Shown here one piece after another: positions 27,683-35,981 of a stretch of 64,000 nt of DNA. The notes beneath the pieces are model-generated. The model had not been told where the DNA came from. It did not search any database and worked only from the letters and a program-made list of their open reading frames with translations. A program made the translations under genes and the position numbers. The first letter of the stretch is position 1, and the number at the start of each line of letters is the position of its first letter. The DNA is from Fimbriimonadales bacterium (GTDB taxonomy: Bacteria > Armatimonadota > Fimbriimonadia > Fimbriimonadales > GBS-DC), in assembly GCA_026003075.1 (NCBI GenBank), contig BPGO01000004.1, positions 1 through 64,000 of the forward strand. Direction: 5' to 3'.

Positions 27683-29095
27683 TTACCTGATTAGCGCCCG
27701 CAGCCGTTTTACAATATGTTGGATTTCTGGGTCTTTGGGGTTGCGTTGCTGGGCGATTTCGAACGCCTCCAGCGCGTCTCTATAGCGTTGTAGGCGATAG
27801 AAAACGATACCACTTAGTTCAGGGTGTTTATGCCTATTCGCCCGCGCAACGCTCAGGTCGTGCAGATCATCTGCCGACATGACCTCGAAGCGCAGCGTCC
27901 CGCGTAGGGTAGACAGCCCTTCACGCACCACCTCAAGGGTCAATGTATAGCTTTTTCCGCGCTCCAGAGGGGTGGAGGGGCGGTACTCGGTCTGCTCAGG
28001 CGACAGCTCATCCACGAGCGCCAGATTGCCAGATTGCGCTCGTAGGGTGATCACATACTGCGTAGCGTTGTTCACAGGTTCCCACTTAAAGAGCGGTTGA
28101 GCCTCTTCCAGCAACCTGCTTTCGCTCAAATCAGGTTCGATGAACTTCACCTGGCCTGTAGAAGGGGTATTGTTGCCGCCGCGCCTCGCCGAATTACTGG
28201 TTAAGCTCGCGAGGGCTTCCGATAACTTGCTGACGGGCGTCCTGAAGAGACCGCTTGCACGGGCAATCCGCTGCTCCAGAGTGAGGGTGTTGGGGGCAGA
28301 GTTGGCTGGTTCTGAAGGCTCCTTCGAGGGCGCAAGCTCGTTTGGAGTGTTGGGAGGCGTTTGAGCCAACACGGTTTCGCCATCGCCTTGACGGTCAGGG
28401 GCGGTCTCCTTCGGCGGCCGCTGCGCACCGCCTGCTGACGCGCCAGAGGCTTTACCAGGGGTTGACGGCGGTGCGACCTGTTTTCTTGGGGTGCTGGGTG
28501 TTTGCGCCCGCTTGAGACCGCTGGGTTCTCCGTCCGCGAGCGGCGATGAGGGATGATTCCTTGTGCCGGCGATACCTCCTGTATCTGACGGCTCTGCCTG
28601 GTTGGAGACGCTGTCAGGGGTTCCCGTCAGGTTGCCCTTTGACTGGCTCTTTGCGTTCGTGTCCGCAGGCGTGTTTTGAGCCACCTCGACTCGCGAGGGG
28701 TTGTTCGGGCGCGTTGCCGCCATGTTCGGGTTATTGGACTTAGGGTAGAACGTCCACAAGGCGAGCGCGAAAACGCTGGCGGCGACCCCCGACGCCAGCG
28801 CCCATTGGGGCATGCTCGGCAGGCTGAAACGCTTCAGCCAGCGCGCCATGCTGGGACGCTGGAGGTGCAGTAGCGCGCGCAGATTTAGGTAGGCGCGACG
28901 ACATGCAGAGCAGGACACTACATGGAGCATATGCGTATGATACTCTGGCGCACGCCGCCCCCGCCGCGCTAACTCCATGAACTGCTCAAAAGTGAGGCAC
29001 TGCCCAATAGGCGCATGGCGCATGCGCACGGCTAACCGTCGCTCCAGCGGCGTCTGGCGATCCTGGCTACTTATTCGTGTCTGTGTCATTGTCAT
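27683..29095 (-). CDS. Membrane zinc-finger anti-sigma factor with TPR sensor
   Basis: The ATG at 29095 lies 13 nt after the stop of the sigma gene, behind AAGGACGG. The 470-residue protein has a cytoplasmic ZAS domain with H58-x3-C62-x2-C65 ('HVVSCSACRRAYL'), one membrane helix (about 97-117, 'ALASGVAASVFALALWTFY'), a Pro/Thr/Ser/Asn-rich linker of about 150 residues, a fibronectin-like domain ('LFKWEPVNNATQYVITLRA') and a TPR-like end ('YRLQRYRDALEAFEIAQQRN'). Anti-sigma factors of this type hold an ECF sigma factor until cleaved or altered. The disordered outer linker is a plausible protease target. It is followed by the sigma-HAF and TPR-CHAT genes. Confidence 0.85.
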   Translation of the reverse strand: MTMTQTRISSQDRQTPLERRLAVRMRHAPIGQCLTFEQFMELARRGRRAPEYHTHMLHVVSCSACRRAYLNLRALLHLQRPSMARWLKRFSLPSMPQWALASGVAASVFALALWTFYPKSNNPNMAATRPNNPSRVEVAQNTPADTNAKSQSKGNLTGTPDSVSNQAEPSDTGGIAGTRNHPSSPLADGEPSGLKRAQTPSTPRKQVAPPSTPGKASGASAGGAQRPPKETAPDRQGDGETVLAQTPPNTPNELAPSKEPSEPANSAPNTLTLEQRIARASGLFRTPVSKLSEALASLTSNSARRGGNNTPSTGQVKFIEPDLSESRLLEEAQPLFKWEPVNNATQYVITLRAQSGNLALVDELSPEQTEYRPSTPLERGKSYTLTLEVVREGLSTLRGTLRFEVMSADDLHDLSVARANRHKHPELSGIVFYRLQRYRDALEAFEIAQQRNPKDPEIQHIVKRLRALIR

Positions 29096-29108
29096 CACCG
29101 TCCTTGCA

Positions 29109-29972
29109 TCAAATACACCATAGCACGAGGACAAGACAGCCCAGCAAGTAGGGGAGCAGTTTGTGGCACGCGCGACGAAACAGGTTAATCTGTCGCCAGC
29201 CAGGAGGTTTCCGTGCCCCTTGAAATCGCAGAGCGTCTTGCACGACTTCAAGTTCTGCTGCACTCAGCGGTTCGTCCGATTGCTGACAGCGTGTAATCGC
29301 GTCTCGAATTTCCTCGTCGCTCAGGATTTTGGGATGCAGAATGATGGCTGCCGCAAGTTTCTGACGGGCGCGCAGCATCGTCTGGCGCGCCCAAGCCTCG
29401 TTTCTTTCCAAGATTTCCGCAATCTCCTGATACGAGGAGCCGTTCGTCACCTGCTCCAGCCACACTAAATACTCATCCGGGCTCAGCACCTCACGAGCGC
29501 AGGTCAGGATCCATTCCAGGCGCTCCCTGTCGCTCACTTGGTCGGAGGGGTCGGGTTCGGTATCCGTCGCGGTCTCGAAAAACGAGAACGGCTCTTCCGC
29601 AGAGTCGGGGTTCGACCAGTCCGATTCGCGAATCTCGTGTTGAGCGGTGCGATTGTAGCCGCGAATCGCGTTGTAGGTAAGGTTAATCACAACGCGCGAA
29701 ACCCAGACACGAAATGGAGCCCGTTTCGGATTGTACAGTGTGAGCCGATGCCAAAGTTTGAGAAGCGCATCTTGCGTGATGTCATCTGCTAAATGTGGGT
29801 CATGCACAAGGGCGCGAACCATTTGATAGAGCTGAGGACGCAACAACCTAAAGAGGCGGTCGCGGGTCTGCTCCCTATCGATCTCCTCTTCAGGTAAATA
29901 CTCCAGTTCCAGCGCCCTTTCCACGAGCGACTGGATCGTTTCCCACTCTTTCGTGTCCAATTGGTTTCTCAC
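29109..29972 (-). CDS. ECF sigma factor with hydrophobic C-terminal tail
   Basis: The product is 287 residues from a GTG start at 29972. Region 2 spans about 41-107 ('LADDITQDALLKLWHRL', 'RVWVSRVVINLTYNAIRGY') and region 4 about 162-210 ('SYQEIAEILERNEAWARQTM', 'LRARQKL'). Unusually, the protein then continues for about 75 residues and ends with a basic segment and a hydrophobic stretch, 'KLLPYLLGCLVLVLWCI', which looks like a membrane anchor. The GTG is chosen because GGTATAAT lies 15 nt upstream with AAAGG between; an in-frame ATG at 30155 with a GGGAGG site would add 61 unconserved residues. It heads the run sigma, anti-sigma, sigma-HAF, TPR-CHAT. Confidence 0.85.
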   Translation of the reverse strand: MRNQLDTKEWETIQSLVERALELEYLPEEEIDREQTRDRLFRLLRPQLYQMVRALVHDPHLADDITQDALLKLWHRLTLYNPKRAPFRVWVSRVVINLTYNAIRGYNRTAQHEIRESDWSNPDSAEEPFSFFETATDTEPDPSDQVSDRERLEWILTCAREVLSPDEYLVWLEQVTNGSSYQEIAEILERNEAWARQTMLRARQKLAAAIILHPKILSDEEIRDAITRCQQSDEPLSAAELEVVQDALRFQGARKPPGWRQINLFRRACHKLLPYLLGCLVLVLWCI

Positions 29973-29987
29973 ACCCTTTGATTTTCT

Positions 29988-29995
29988 ATTATACC
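29988..29995 (-). promoter_or_regulatory. -10 box of the sigma/anti-sigma/CHAT operon
   Basis: GGTATAAT on the minus strand lies 15 nt before the GTG at 29972. It is the only clear promoter-like site upstream of the four-gene run. Confidence 0.55.
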
Positions 29996-30271
29996 TCGAA
30001 TCACATGAGAAATTGTGCATGGGCATAATTCGTAAGTTAGAGAATAAGGTTTCGCCGCAGAGATCGACCTGGGTCGCGCCCAACCATGTCAATAATTTCC
30101 TGCGCCCAAAGCCTCCAGAAGCCACATTCATCAGACTCTCGTGCTGCCTTGTCATGAGACCGCCTCCCAGTTTACGCATTCGCTGTGAAATGATACACTG
30201 TGGGTAATGTGTGTGTGACGGCTTTTCAACACGCTGAGCGTTCAGCGGGGCGGTATTGAATTTTAGGAACA

Positions 30272-30279
30272 GGTATACT
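30272..30279 (+). promoter_or_regulatory. -10 box of rtcB
   Basis: GGTATACT ends 20 nt before the rtcB ATG; GGGGAGGG lies between as ribosome site. Confidence 0.5.
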
Positions 30280-30299
30280 CCTTTGGGGAGGGACCTGTG

Positions 30300-31760
30300 A
30301 TGAGCCAATACTGGAAGGGACCCCTGGAGCAGATTGACGACCATCGCTGGCGTATACCGAAAAGTTATAAACCGGGCATGCGCGTCGATGGCCTCATCTT
30401 CGCTAGCGCGACGATGATTGAGCAAATTAAGCAAGACCAAGCGCCCGAACAGGTGGCGAATGTGGCGTTTCTGCCCGGAATTGTGGGCTACTCCATCGCG
30501 ATGCCCGATATTCACTGGGGCTATGGCTTTCCCGTGGGCGGTGTGGCGGCGATGGATTTGGACGAGGGCGTGATTTCGCCGGGGGGAATAGGCTACGATA
30601 TTAATTGTGGAGTCCGTTTGCTGCGCACTGAACTCACCGAGCAACAAGTCCGCCCCCGCCTCAAAGAGTTAGTTGACCAAATCTTCCGTGATGTGCCTGC
30701 GGGCTTCGGCGGTGAAGGGCTTATCAAAACGACCCGTCAGGACTTGCGCCAAGTGATGCTCAAAGGCGCGCACTGGATGGTGGAACACGGCTACGGTTGG
30801 GAGGACGACCTAAAACATACTGAAGCCACAGGCAGGCTCGATATGCCCGACCCCGATGTGATTACCGAAAAAGCGATCGAACGCGGGAAAGACCAACTCG
30901 GCACCCTCGGCGGAGGCAACCACTTCCTCGAGATTCAAGTTGTAGACGAAATCTACGACCCGCACGCCGCCGCCGCGATGGGCATCACCCAGGTCGGACA
31001 GATCACGATTATGATTCATACCGGCTCACGCGGGTTCGGACACCAGACCTGCCAAGACCATCTGGACATTATGGAGGAGGCGCACACGAAATACGGCATC
31101 AGCCTACCCGACCGCCAGTTGGCGTGTGCGCCCATCAACTCGGAGGAGGGGCAAACCTACCTACGAGCGATGCACTGCGCCGCGAACTTCGCGTTCGCCA
31201 ATCGTCAGGCGATTGCGCACTGGACGCGCCAAGCGTTCGCGAAAATCTTCAAATCCACCCCCGAAAGTCTCGGCATGTATCAGGTCTACGATGTGGCGCA
31301 CAACATCGCGAAGATAGAAGACCATGTGTGGGACGGCAAGCCCGTGCGTGTGTGCGTGCATCGAAAGGGCGCCACGCGAGCGTTCCCGCCAGGGCACCCC
31401 GAAACACCCGATGCCTACAAAGCAGTAGGACAGCCTGTGCTGATTCCGGGGGATATGGGGCGCTACTCGTTCGTGCTGGTAGGCACCGAGAACGCGATGC
31501 GCGAAAGTTTCGGCACGACCTGCCACGGCGCGGGGCGCAAGATGAGCCGCAAGGGTGCGCTGCGCGAAGCCAAAAATCGCAACATCGCCAAAGAGATGGA
31601 ACAGCAAGGGATTATCGTGCGCGCCCAAAACAAAGCTACCCTTGCCGAAGAGGCCTCCTACGCCTACAAAGATGTCGCCGATGTGGTGGAGGTGGTGCAT
31701 AATGCGGGCATCGCGCGGAAAGTCGCACGGCTGCGCCCCATCGGCGTGGTCAAGGGCTAA
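30300..31760 (+). CDS. rtcB: RNA-splicing ligase RtcB
   Basis: The 486-residue enzyme joins RNA 2',3'-cyclic phosphate or 3'-phosphate ends to 5'-OH ends, using GTP and Mn2+. Key segments are 'GGIGYDINCGVR' with the metal Cys, 'LGTLGGGNHFLEIQ', 'HTGSRGFGHQ', 'HRKGATRAFPPGHP' and 'GTTCHGAGRKMSR', which carries the guanylated His. It acts in RNA repair or tRNA splicing. It is a single gene: the activator archease and RtcA/RtcR are absent here. A GTG at 30297 is an alternative start. Inverted repeats follow the gene. Confidence 0.95.
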   Translation: MSQYWKGPLEQIDDHRWRIPKSYKPGMRVDGLIFASATMIEQIKQDQAPEQVANVAFLPGIVGYSIAMPDIHWGYGFPVGGVAAMDLDEGVISPGGIGYDINCGVRLLRTELTEQQVRPRLKELVDQIFRDVPAGFGGEGLIKTTRQDLRQVMLKGAHWMVEHGYGWEDDLKHTEATGRLDMPDPDVITEKAIERGKDQLGTLGGGNHFLEIQVVDEIYDPHAAAAMGITQVGQITIMIHTGSRGFGHQTCQDHLDIMEEAHTKYGISLPDRQLACAPINSEEGQTYLRAMHCAANFAFANRQAIAHWTRQAFAKIFKSTPESLGMYQVYDVAHNIAKIEDHVWDGKPVRVCVHRKGATRAFPPGHPETPDAYKAVGQPVLIPGDMGRYSFVLVGTENAMRESFGTTCHGAGRKMSRKGALREAKNRNIAKEMEQQGIIVRAQNKATLAEEASYAYKDVADVVEVVHNAGIARKVARLRPIGVVKG

Positions 31761-31802
31761 CGAGGGTGTTCGAAAAAAAAAAAGAGGGTCTACGGAATCG
31801 AA

Positions 31803-31880
31803 GGGCGCACACACAGGTGCGCCCCTACCTTTGACGCATCGGTAGACGCATCGGTAGGGGCAGACCAGCGTGTCTGCCCC
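31803..31880. repeat. Inverted-repeat cluster after rtcB
   Basis: Two hairpins, GGGCGCAC...GTGCGCCC (31803-31824) and GGGGCAGAC...GTCTGCCCC (31857-31880), flank a tandem 12-mer GACGCATCGGTA repeated twice (31833-31856). Such GC-rich hairpins followed or preceded by CCTACC/GGTAGG look like dispersed intergenic repeats. Here they separate rtcB from the convergent mrp gene and may end transcription. Confidence 0.6.
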
Positions 31881-32031
31881 CCTTGCAAAGAGAGTTTTCA
31901 CACCCTCGCGGCTAACCGTTGACCGTCGCCTGTACAACTTGCCGCCCCCAAGTCAACTGATCTTCCGACAGCGGTAAAAAAACGGTATGTTCCAGACATC
32001 ACCGCGTTGATGGTACCTCCAGCGGCGCCCC

Positions 32032-33090
32032 TCAGAACGGCGCACTGCGGGCGATGCTGGCGACACTCACTTCCGCAGCGAGTTTGCCCGCGATCTCGCG
32101 AAACGCCTGCGCCTGTGCCGAGTCGGGAGCAGCAATAACCGCGGGTTGCCCCGCATCGCTGGCGACGCTGACGGTCGGATCTAACGGCACGGAACCTAAA
32201 AACGGGACGCCCAACTTCTGTGCGAACGCCCGTGCCCCAGGACCCGGGAAAATTGCTGTGCGCTCGCCGCAGTGAGGACATACAAACTCCGCCATATTCT
32301 CCACCACGCCCAATATGGGTGCATTGAGCCGACGAAATAGCGCAACCGACTTCCCCGCAATCGATGCCGCTACTGCCTGTGGGGTCATCACAATCACCAC
32401 GCCTGTGAGGGGCGCCGTTTGCGCGGTGGTCATCGGAGCGTCGCCCGTGCCCGGCGGCAAATCGACCAGCAAATAGTCCAACGCGCCCCAACGTACATCG
32501 GCGAAGAGCTGGCGCACGGTGCCCGCCACAATCGGACCACGCCACATCGCCGCCTGCTCCTCTTCCAAGAGGAACCCGATCGACATGACCGACACGCCAT
32601 AGCGCCGTATCGGGATAATCTGCCCCGACTCGACTAAGGGATGCTCGCCTTGACACCCCAGCATTTTGGGGATGCTGGGACCGTAAATATCGGCGTCCAG
32701 CAGTCCCACCCGTGCGCCCGACTGCGCCAGCACCACCGCTAAGTTCACCGAGACCGTCGACTTGCCCACGCCCCCCTTCCCGCTGGCGATGGCAATCACA
32801 TGCTTCACTTCGGGCAATAAGTCTTCTGGAGCAACGCTGCGCCCCCGCACCTGCGCCGTCATCTCCACATGAACCGCCGTCACGCCCGGAATCTGCGCGA
32901 TGAGCCGTTCGGCTTCTGCCTTCATTTGGTCTTTCACAGGACATGCCGGCGTGGTGAGTTCAATCACGGCTTTCACAGCGCCGTCGCAAATCACGACCTC
33001 CTTCACGAACCCCAACGACACAATATCGCGATGCAAATCGGGATCAACGATATTTTTAAGGGCGTCCAAAACATGCTCGCGTGTCACCAT
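32032..33090 (-). CDS. mrp: Mrp/NBP35-family iron-sulfur carrier ATPase
   Basis: The 352-residue protein has an N-terminal MIP18 (DUF59) domain (about 1-80, with 'TPACPVKDQM') and a C-terminal P-loop domain with the deviant Walker A 'IASGKGGVGKSTVSVNLA', 'LLDADIYGPSIPKML' and 'LVDLPPGTGDAP'. The 'CPHCG' pair near residue 271 is typical of Mrp/ApbC proteins, which carry Fe-S clusters to target enzymes. The start is preceded by a GGAG and a -10 box about 44 nt upstream. Neighbouring nuoE is an Fe-S protein. Confidence 0.92.
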   Translation of the reverse strand: MVTREHVLDALKNIVDPDLHRDIVSLGFVKEVVICDGAVKAVIELTTPACPVKDQMKAEAERLIAQIPGVTAVHVEMTAQVRGRSVAPEDLLPEVKHVIAIASGKGGVGKSTVSVNLAVVLAQSGARVGLLDADIYGPSIPKMLGCQGEHPLVESGQIIPIRRYGVSVMSIGFLLEEEQAAMWRGPIVAGTVRQLFADVRWGALDYLLVDLPPGTGDAPMTTAQTAPLTGVVIVMTPQAVAASIAGKSVALFRRLNAPILGVVENMAEFVCPHCGERTAIFPGPGARAFAQKLGVPFLGSVPLDPTVSVASDAGQPAVIAAPDSAQAQAFREIAGKLAAEVSVASIARSAPF

Positions 33091-33133
33091 AAGCCTCGTC
33101 GGTCTCCTACGCCAAATATTTAGCGTGGCTAAG

Positions 33134-33141
33134 ATTATACC
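33134..33141 (-). promoter_or_regulatory. -10 box of mrp
   Basis: GGTATAAT on the minus strand, 43 nt before the mrp start; a short leader is predicted. Confidence 0.5.
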
Positions 33142-33177
33142 CGATGAGAGGGCACTCTCGATGGTGCCCCCGCGCCG

Positions 33178-33810
33178 CTACAGCGAGGTCGCCTCTTCGA
33201 TCTGTCGGCGCTCTGCTTCGCTGAGGTGAAGCTGCACCTCGGCGTCTGCGAGTTGCACGACGGTGTGTTCCTCGCCATTGCGCAGTTGCTCAATAATCTC
33301 GTCTATTTTGTCAGGTGTCAGGCGACGGCAATAGATGTCCCCGACTTGCATCACGGGCGCATCGCCGCAGTTGTTAAGACACTCCACTTCGGTCAAAGTG
33401 AATAGCCCGTCGGGGGTCGTCTCACCCAGTGTGATGCCCAGCTTCTGCTCCAAGTACTCCAGTATCCGATACGCGCCGCACACCATGCATGTCAGATTCG
33501 TACAGACCTCCAGCATGTATTTTCCGACGGGCGTCTTGTTATACATCGTGTAGAAAGTGGCTACGCCTTCCACTTCCGCGTAGGAGCGTCCCAGCCGGTA
33601 GGCGACTTCGGCAATCGCGTCAGCGGTTAGGTGTCCCCCGTACTCGCGTTGCGCAATCCACAGCGCGGGGAGCATCGCCGATTTCTTGTCGGGATAGTGG
33701 GACAGCAGCGCCTCCAGTTCCCTAATAGCGCGCTCCGAAAAGCGCAGGGTGAGCTCTTCGGGACGCGGCGGCTTCGGGCGCTCGGTAATACGGATAATCG
33801 GCTCTTGCAT
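33178..33810 (-). CDS. nuoE: NADH dehydrogenase subunit E-type [2Fe-2S] protein
   Basis: The 210-residue product matches the 24-kDa NuoE subunit: helical N-terminal part ('LPALWIAQREYGGHLTADAI', 'VEGVATFYTMYN') and a thioredoxin-like domain with cluster ligands C103-x4-C108 and C144-x3-C148 ('EVECLNNCGD'). In complex I it takes part in electron entry from NADH. It has about 40 residues of acidic C-terminal extension. It stands apart from nuoF and the rest of the nuo genes, so it might belong to another NAD-linked complex such as a hydrogenase or formate dehydrogenase. The start at 33810 is set by a box 9 nt upstream. Confidence 0.88.
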   Translation of the reverse strand: MQEPIIRITERPKPPRPEELTLRFSERAIRELEALLSHYPDKKSAMLPALWIAQREYGGHLTADAIAEVAYRLGRSYAEVEGVATFYTMYNKTPVGKYMLEVCTNLTCMVCGAYRILEYLEQKLGITLGETTPDGLFTLTEVECLNNCGDAPVMQVGDIYCRRLTPDKIDEIIEQLRNGEEHTVVQLADAEVQLHLSEAERRQIEEATSL

Positions 33811-33819
33811 AGCGCGAAA

Positions 33820-33827
33820 ATTATACT
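33820..33827 (-). promoter_or_regulatory. -10 box of nuoE
   Basis: AGTATAAT on the minus strand ends 9 nt before the ATG at 33810; leaderless start predicted. It lies between this gene and the stop of the HMG-CoA lyase gene. Confidence 0.5.
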
Positions 33828-33848
33828 CCATTGAGGGCGCAATCGCCA

Positions 33849-34766
33849 TCAGGCAGGACTCGCGAGGCGGCAGGCTCTTAGGTAGTTGCTCGGTGGTGTG
33901 GCGCGTTGCAGATGGCTCAGGATGTACTGCGCCGCCGCTACAACCCCTTCCAATTTCACGCCCGTCTCGATGCCCATGCCATGCAGCATATAGAGCAAAT
34001 CTTCGGTGGCGAGGTTGCCCGAAGCCCCCGGCGCGAACGGGCAGCCCCCCAGTCCGCCGGCACTGGAGTCGAAGATAAAGATTCCCCGCTCCAACGCGGT
34101 GAGAACATTCGCCAGTGCGACGCCGTAGGTGTTGTGGAAATGGTAGGCAAACCGCTCGGGGGGCAAGATAGGCAGCAAGGCGTCCGTAAGCCGCGCCACC
34201 TGTGTTGGCACCGCGGCGCCGATGGTGTCGCCGAGGCTTACCTCGTCCACGCCCATCGTGAGCAGGCGTTCTACAATCGGCTTGACCGACTCCGGCGCGA
34301 TTTCACCCTCATAAGGACACACCAGCGCGGTGGAGATATAGCCGCGGACCCAACAGCCCGCCGCTTTCGCGGATTGCACGACCATCTCATATTCTTGCAG
34401 CGACTGTTCGATGCTCCGGTTCAGGTTCCGCTGGCAGAAACTTTCGGAGGCGGCGGTGAATATCGCGATTTCGGTGACGCCTGCATTCAGGGCGCGTTCC
34501 AGCCCCTTGAGGTTGGGCACAAGCACGGGATAGCGCACGCCTGCGCGCCGTGTGAGTTGCGTCATCACTTGCTCGGCGTCGGCAAGCTGAGGCACCCAGC
34601 GCGGACTGACAAACGCGGTCGCCTCTACGACCGGTAAGCCCGACTCGGCGAGCATCTCGATAAAGCGTACCTTCACCTCGGTCGGCACAGGCGTCGGCTC
34701 GTTTTGCAAACCGTCCCGTGCGCCGACCTCTACGACCCGAACAAAACGCGGGAGACACGAGGGCAT
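33849..34766 (-). CDS. mvaB: Hydroxymethylglutaryl-CoA lyase
   Basis: The 305-residue TIM-barrel enzyme splits HMG-CoA into acetyl-CoA and acetoacetate, the last step of leucine breakdown. It has 'VEVGARDGLQNE' at the first strand, 'SPRWVPQLADAEQV', the metal His pair in 'YHFHNTYGVALANV' and the active-site loop 'GGLGGCPFAPGASGNLATED' with the catalytic Cys. A related acyl-CoA lyase role cannot be fully excluded. It is a single gene without other leucine-catabolic genes nearby. Confidence 0.92.
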   Translation of the reverse strand: MPSCLPRFVRVVEVGARDGLQNEPTPVPTEVKVRFIEMLAESGLPVVEATAFVSPRWVPQLADAEQVMTQLTRRAGVRYPVLVPNLKGLERALNAGVTEIAIFTAASESFCQRNLNRSIEQSLQEYEMVVQSAKAAGCWVRGYISTALVCPYEGEIAPESVKPIVERLLTMGVDEVSLGDTIGAAVPTQVARLTDALLPILPPERFAYHFHNTYGVALANVLTALERGIFIFDSSAGGLGGCPFAPGASGNLATEDLLYMLHGMGIETGVKLEGVVAAAQYILSHLQRATPPSNYLRACRLASPA

Positions 34767-34840
34767 CGCTTGTTACCCGAGCGTCTTAATACGCGCTATG
34801 GGGCGCGATCCCTGCTATGCCGCCGGGCTCCGCTGTAGTG

Positions 34841-35257
34841 TCAGGGGCGTTCCGTGCGCGTGGTGTTCGGAGCGTCCAGAATCGCCTGCGGTGGCGCGTA
34901 GACGAACACATGCTCGCTCACGCGCTCCACGCTCCCCTCGATGGCGTACACCACACCGTTAAGGAAGTCAATCACGCGCTCGCGCACCCCTTGCGGCGTG
35001 GACGCCAGATTGAGAATCTGTTGCACGCCCTCTTTTAGCCCATCCGCGGCGACACGGGCATCCTCGATGCTGTGAATCTCCTTGCGGATGCACACATGGT
35101 AGGCGTGGAAACGACGGTAGCGGGTGTCGGTCGCGCGGTTCGGCAGCGATTCAGCGTCTTCTTCCTCGCGGTTCCATCCGACCAGCGAACGCAAACGCGC
35201 CCACACGCTCGGACGATCCTCGTACTGTTCCTCCATCTCCTCGTAATAATGGCTCAC
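34841..35257 (-). CDS. sepF: Cell division protein SepF
   Basis: The product is 138 residues from a GTG at 35257 preceded by GGAGGTTAACC. The C-terminal domain ('VCIRKEIHSIEDARVAADGL', 'RVIDFLNGVVYAIEGSVERV', 'HVFVYAPP') is the SepF fold that binds FtsZ and the membrane. The N-terminal acidic linker is typical. It follows yggS, as in many bacteria. SepF helps align FtsZ filaments at the septum. Confidence 0.9.
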   Translation of the reverse strand: MSHYYEEMEEQYEDRPSVWARLRSLVGWNREEEDAESLPNRATDTRYRRFHAYHVCIRKEIHSIEDARVAADGLKEGVQQILNLASTPQGVRERVIDFLNGVVYAIEGSVERVSEHVFVYAPPQAILDAPNTTRTERP

Positions 35258-35278
35258 GGTTAACCTCCCTGTCGTCAG

Positions 35279-35299
35279 GCTTGGACTGGAAGTCCAAGC
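35279..35299. repeat. Palindromic hairpin between yggS and sepF
   Basis: GCTTGGACT-GGA-AGTCCAAGC is a perfect 9-bp stem with a 3-nt loop. It sits between the yggS stop and the sepF ribosome site and could be a dispersed repeat or a processing stem. Confidence 0.6.
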
Positions 35300-35306
35300 G
35301 TTTGTG

Positions 35307-35981
35307 CTACAACCGCTCCCCAAAGAGCGCGGTACCGAGCCGTAGCATCGTGCTACCCTCTTCGATAGCGATTTCGAAGTCGTGGCTCATGCCCATCGAG
35401 AGCCACTGGCGATTCGGCACGGGCAGTTGCTCATACAGACGGCGCAGGCTCTGGAACGCGGCGCGAAGGGCGCGCGCGTCATCCGTGTAGGGCGCGACCC
35501 CCATCAGACCTTGTAGGGTGACGCCCTCCGTCTCCAGCGTCTTTTCGATGAGCGTGGACGCATCGCTTGGCGACACGCCTGCCCTTCCTTCTACCTCCGC
35601 GAGGCGCACCTCGATTAGCACGGGCTGCACCGTCTGTTGGCGCATAGCAACGCGCCGAATCTCCTCCAGTAAGGATACCCTATCTACCACTTGTATTAAT
35701 GCAAATCGCCCCACAACATATTTGACCTTATTGGTTTGAAGGCGCCCGATAAAGTGCCACTGTATATCGTGTGGAAGGAGCTCCAGTTTGGAGCGGGCTT
35801 CCTGCCAATAGTTCTCGCCGAAGTCGCGCAGCCCGAGTGCGTAGGCTTCTGCGATGCGTTCTGGGGGAACGCCCTTGCTCACAGCGACGATGCGTATCGA
35901 CGACGGGTCGCGTCCGCAGCGGGCGCACACGGCAGCAATCCGTTCCTGTAACGCCTGCCAGCGCTCAGACAGAGAGAGCAT
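35307..35981 (-). CDS. yggS: PLP homeostasis protein (YggS/PROSC)
   Basis: The 224-residue single-domain TIM barrel shows 'IVAVSKGVPPERIAEAYALG' with the PLP Lys, 'DFGENYWQEA', 'WHFIGRLQTNKVKYVV', and 'LSMGMSHDFEIAIEEGSTML' with 'RLGTALFGER' at the phosphate site. It binds PLP without being an enzyme and keeps PLP levels balanced. The start at 35981 overlaps the phoU stop by 17 nt. Linkage to sepF is common. Confidence 0.92.
   Translation of the reverse strand: MLSLSERWQALQERIAAVCARCGRDPSSIRIVAVSKGVPPERIAEAYALGLRDFGENYWQEARSKLELLPHDIQWHFIGRLQTNKVKYVVGRFALIQVVDRVSLLEEIRRVAMRQQTVQPVLIEVRLAEVEGRAGVSPSDASTLIEKTLETEGVTLQGLMGVAPYTDDARALRAAFQSLRRLYEQLPVPNRQWLSMGMSHDFEIAIEEGSTMLRLGTALFGERL

Larger units (their letters stand above)
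29973..30299. other. Divergent promoter region between sigma operon and rtcB
   Basis: This 327-nt region drives sigma leftward and rtcB rightward. It holds the two -10 boxes listed separately and a small palindrome GCTGA-GCGT-TCAGC near 30236. A leftward open frame from 30155 is continuous with the sigma gene and has a GGGAGG site, so a longer sigma form cannot be excluded. I see no separate gene. Confidence 0.45.

Noticed and set aside
29973-30647. A much longer sigma factor starting far upstream
   Set aside because: The frame stays open, but the extension is unconserved-looking, runs across the rtcB promoter region and into rtcB antisense. Only the ATG at 30155 remains a minor alternative.
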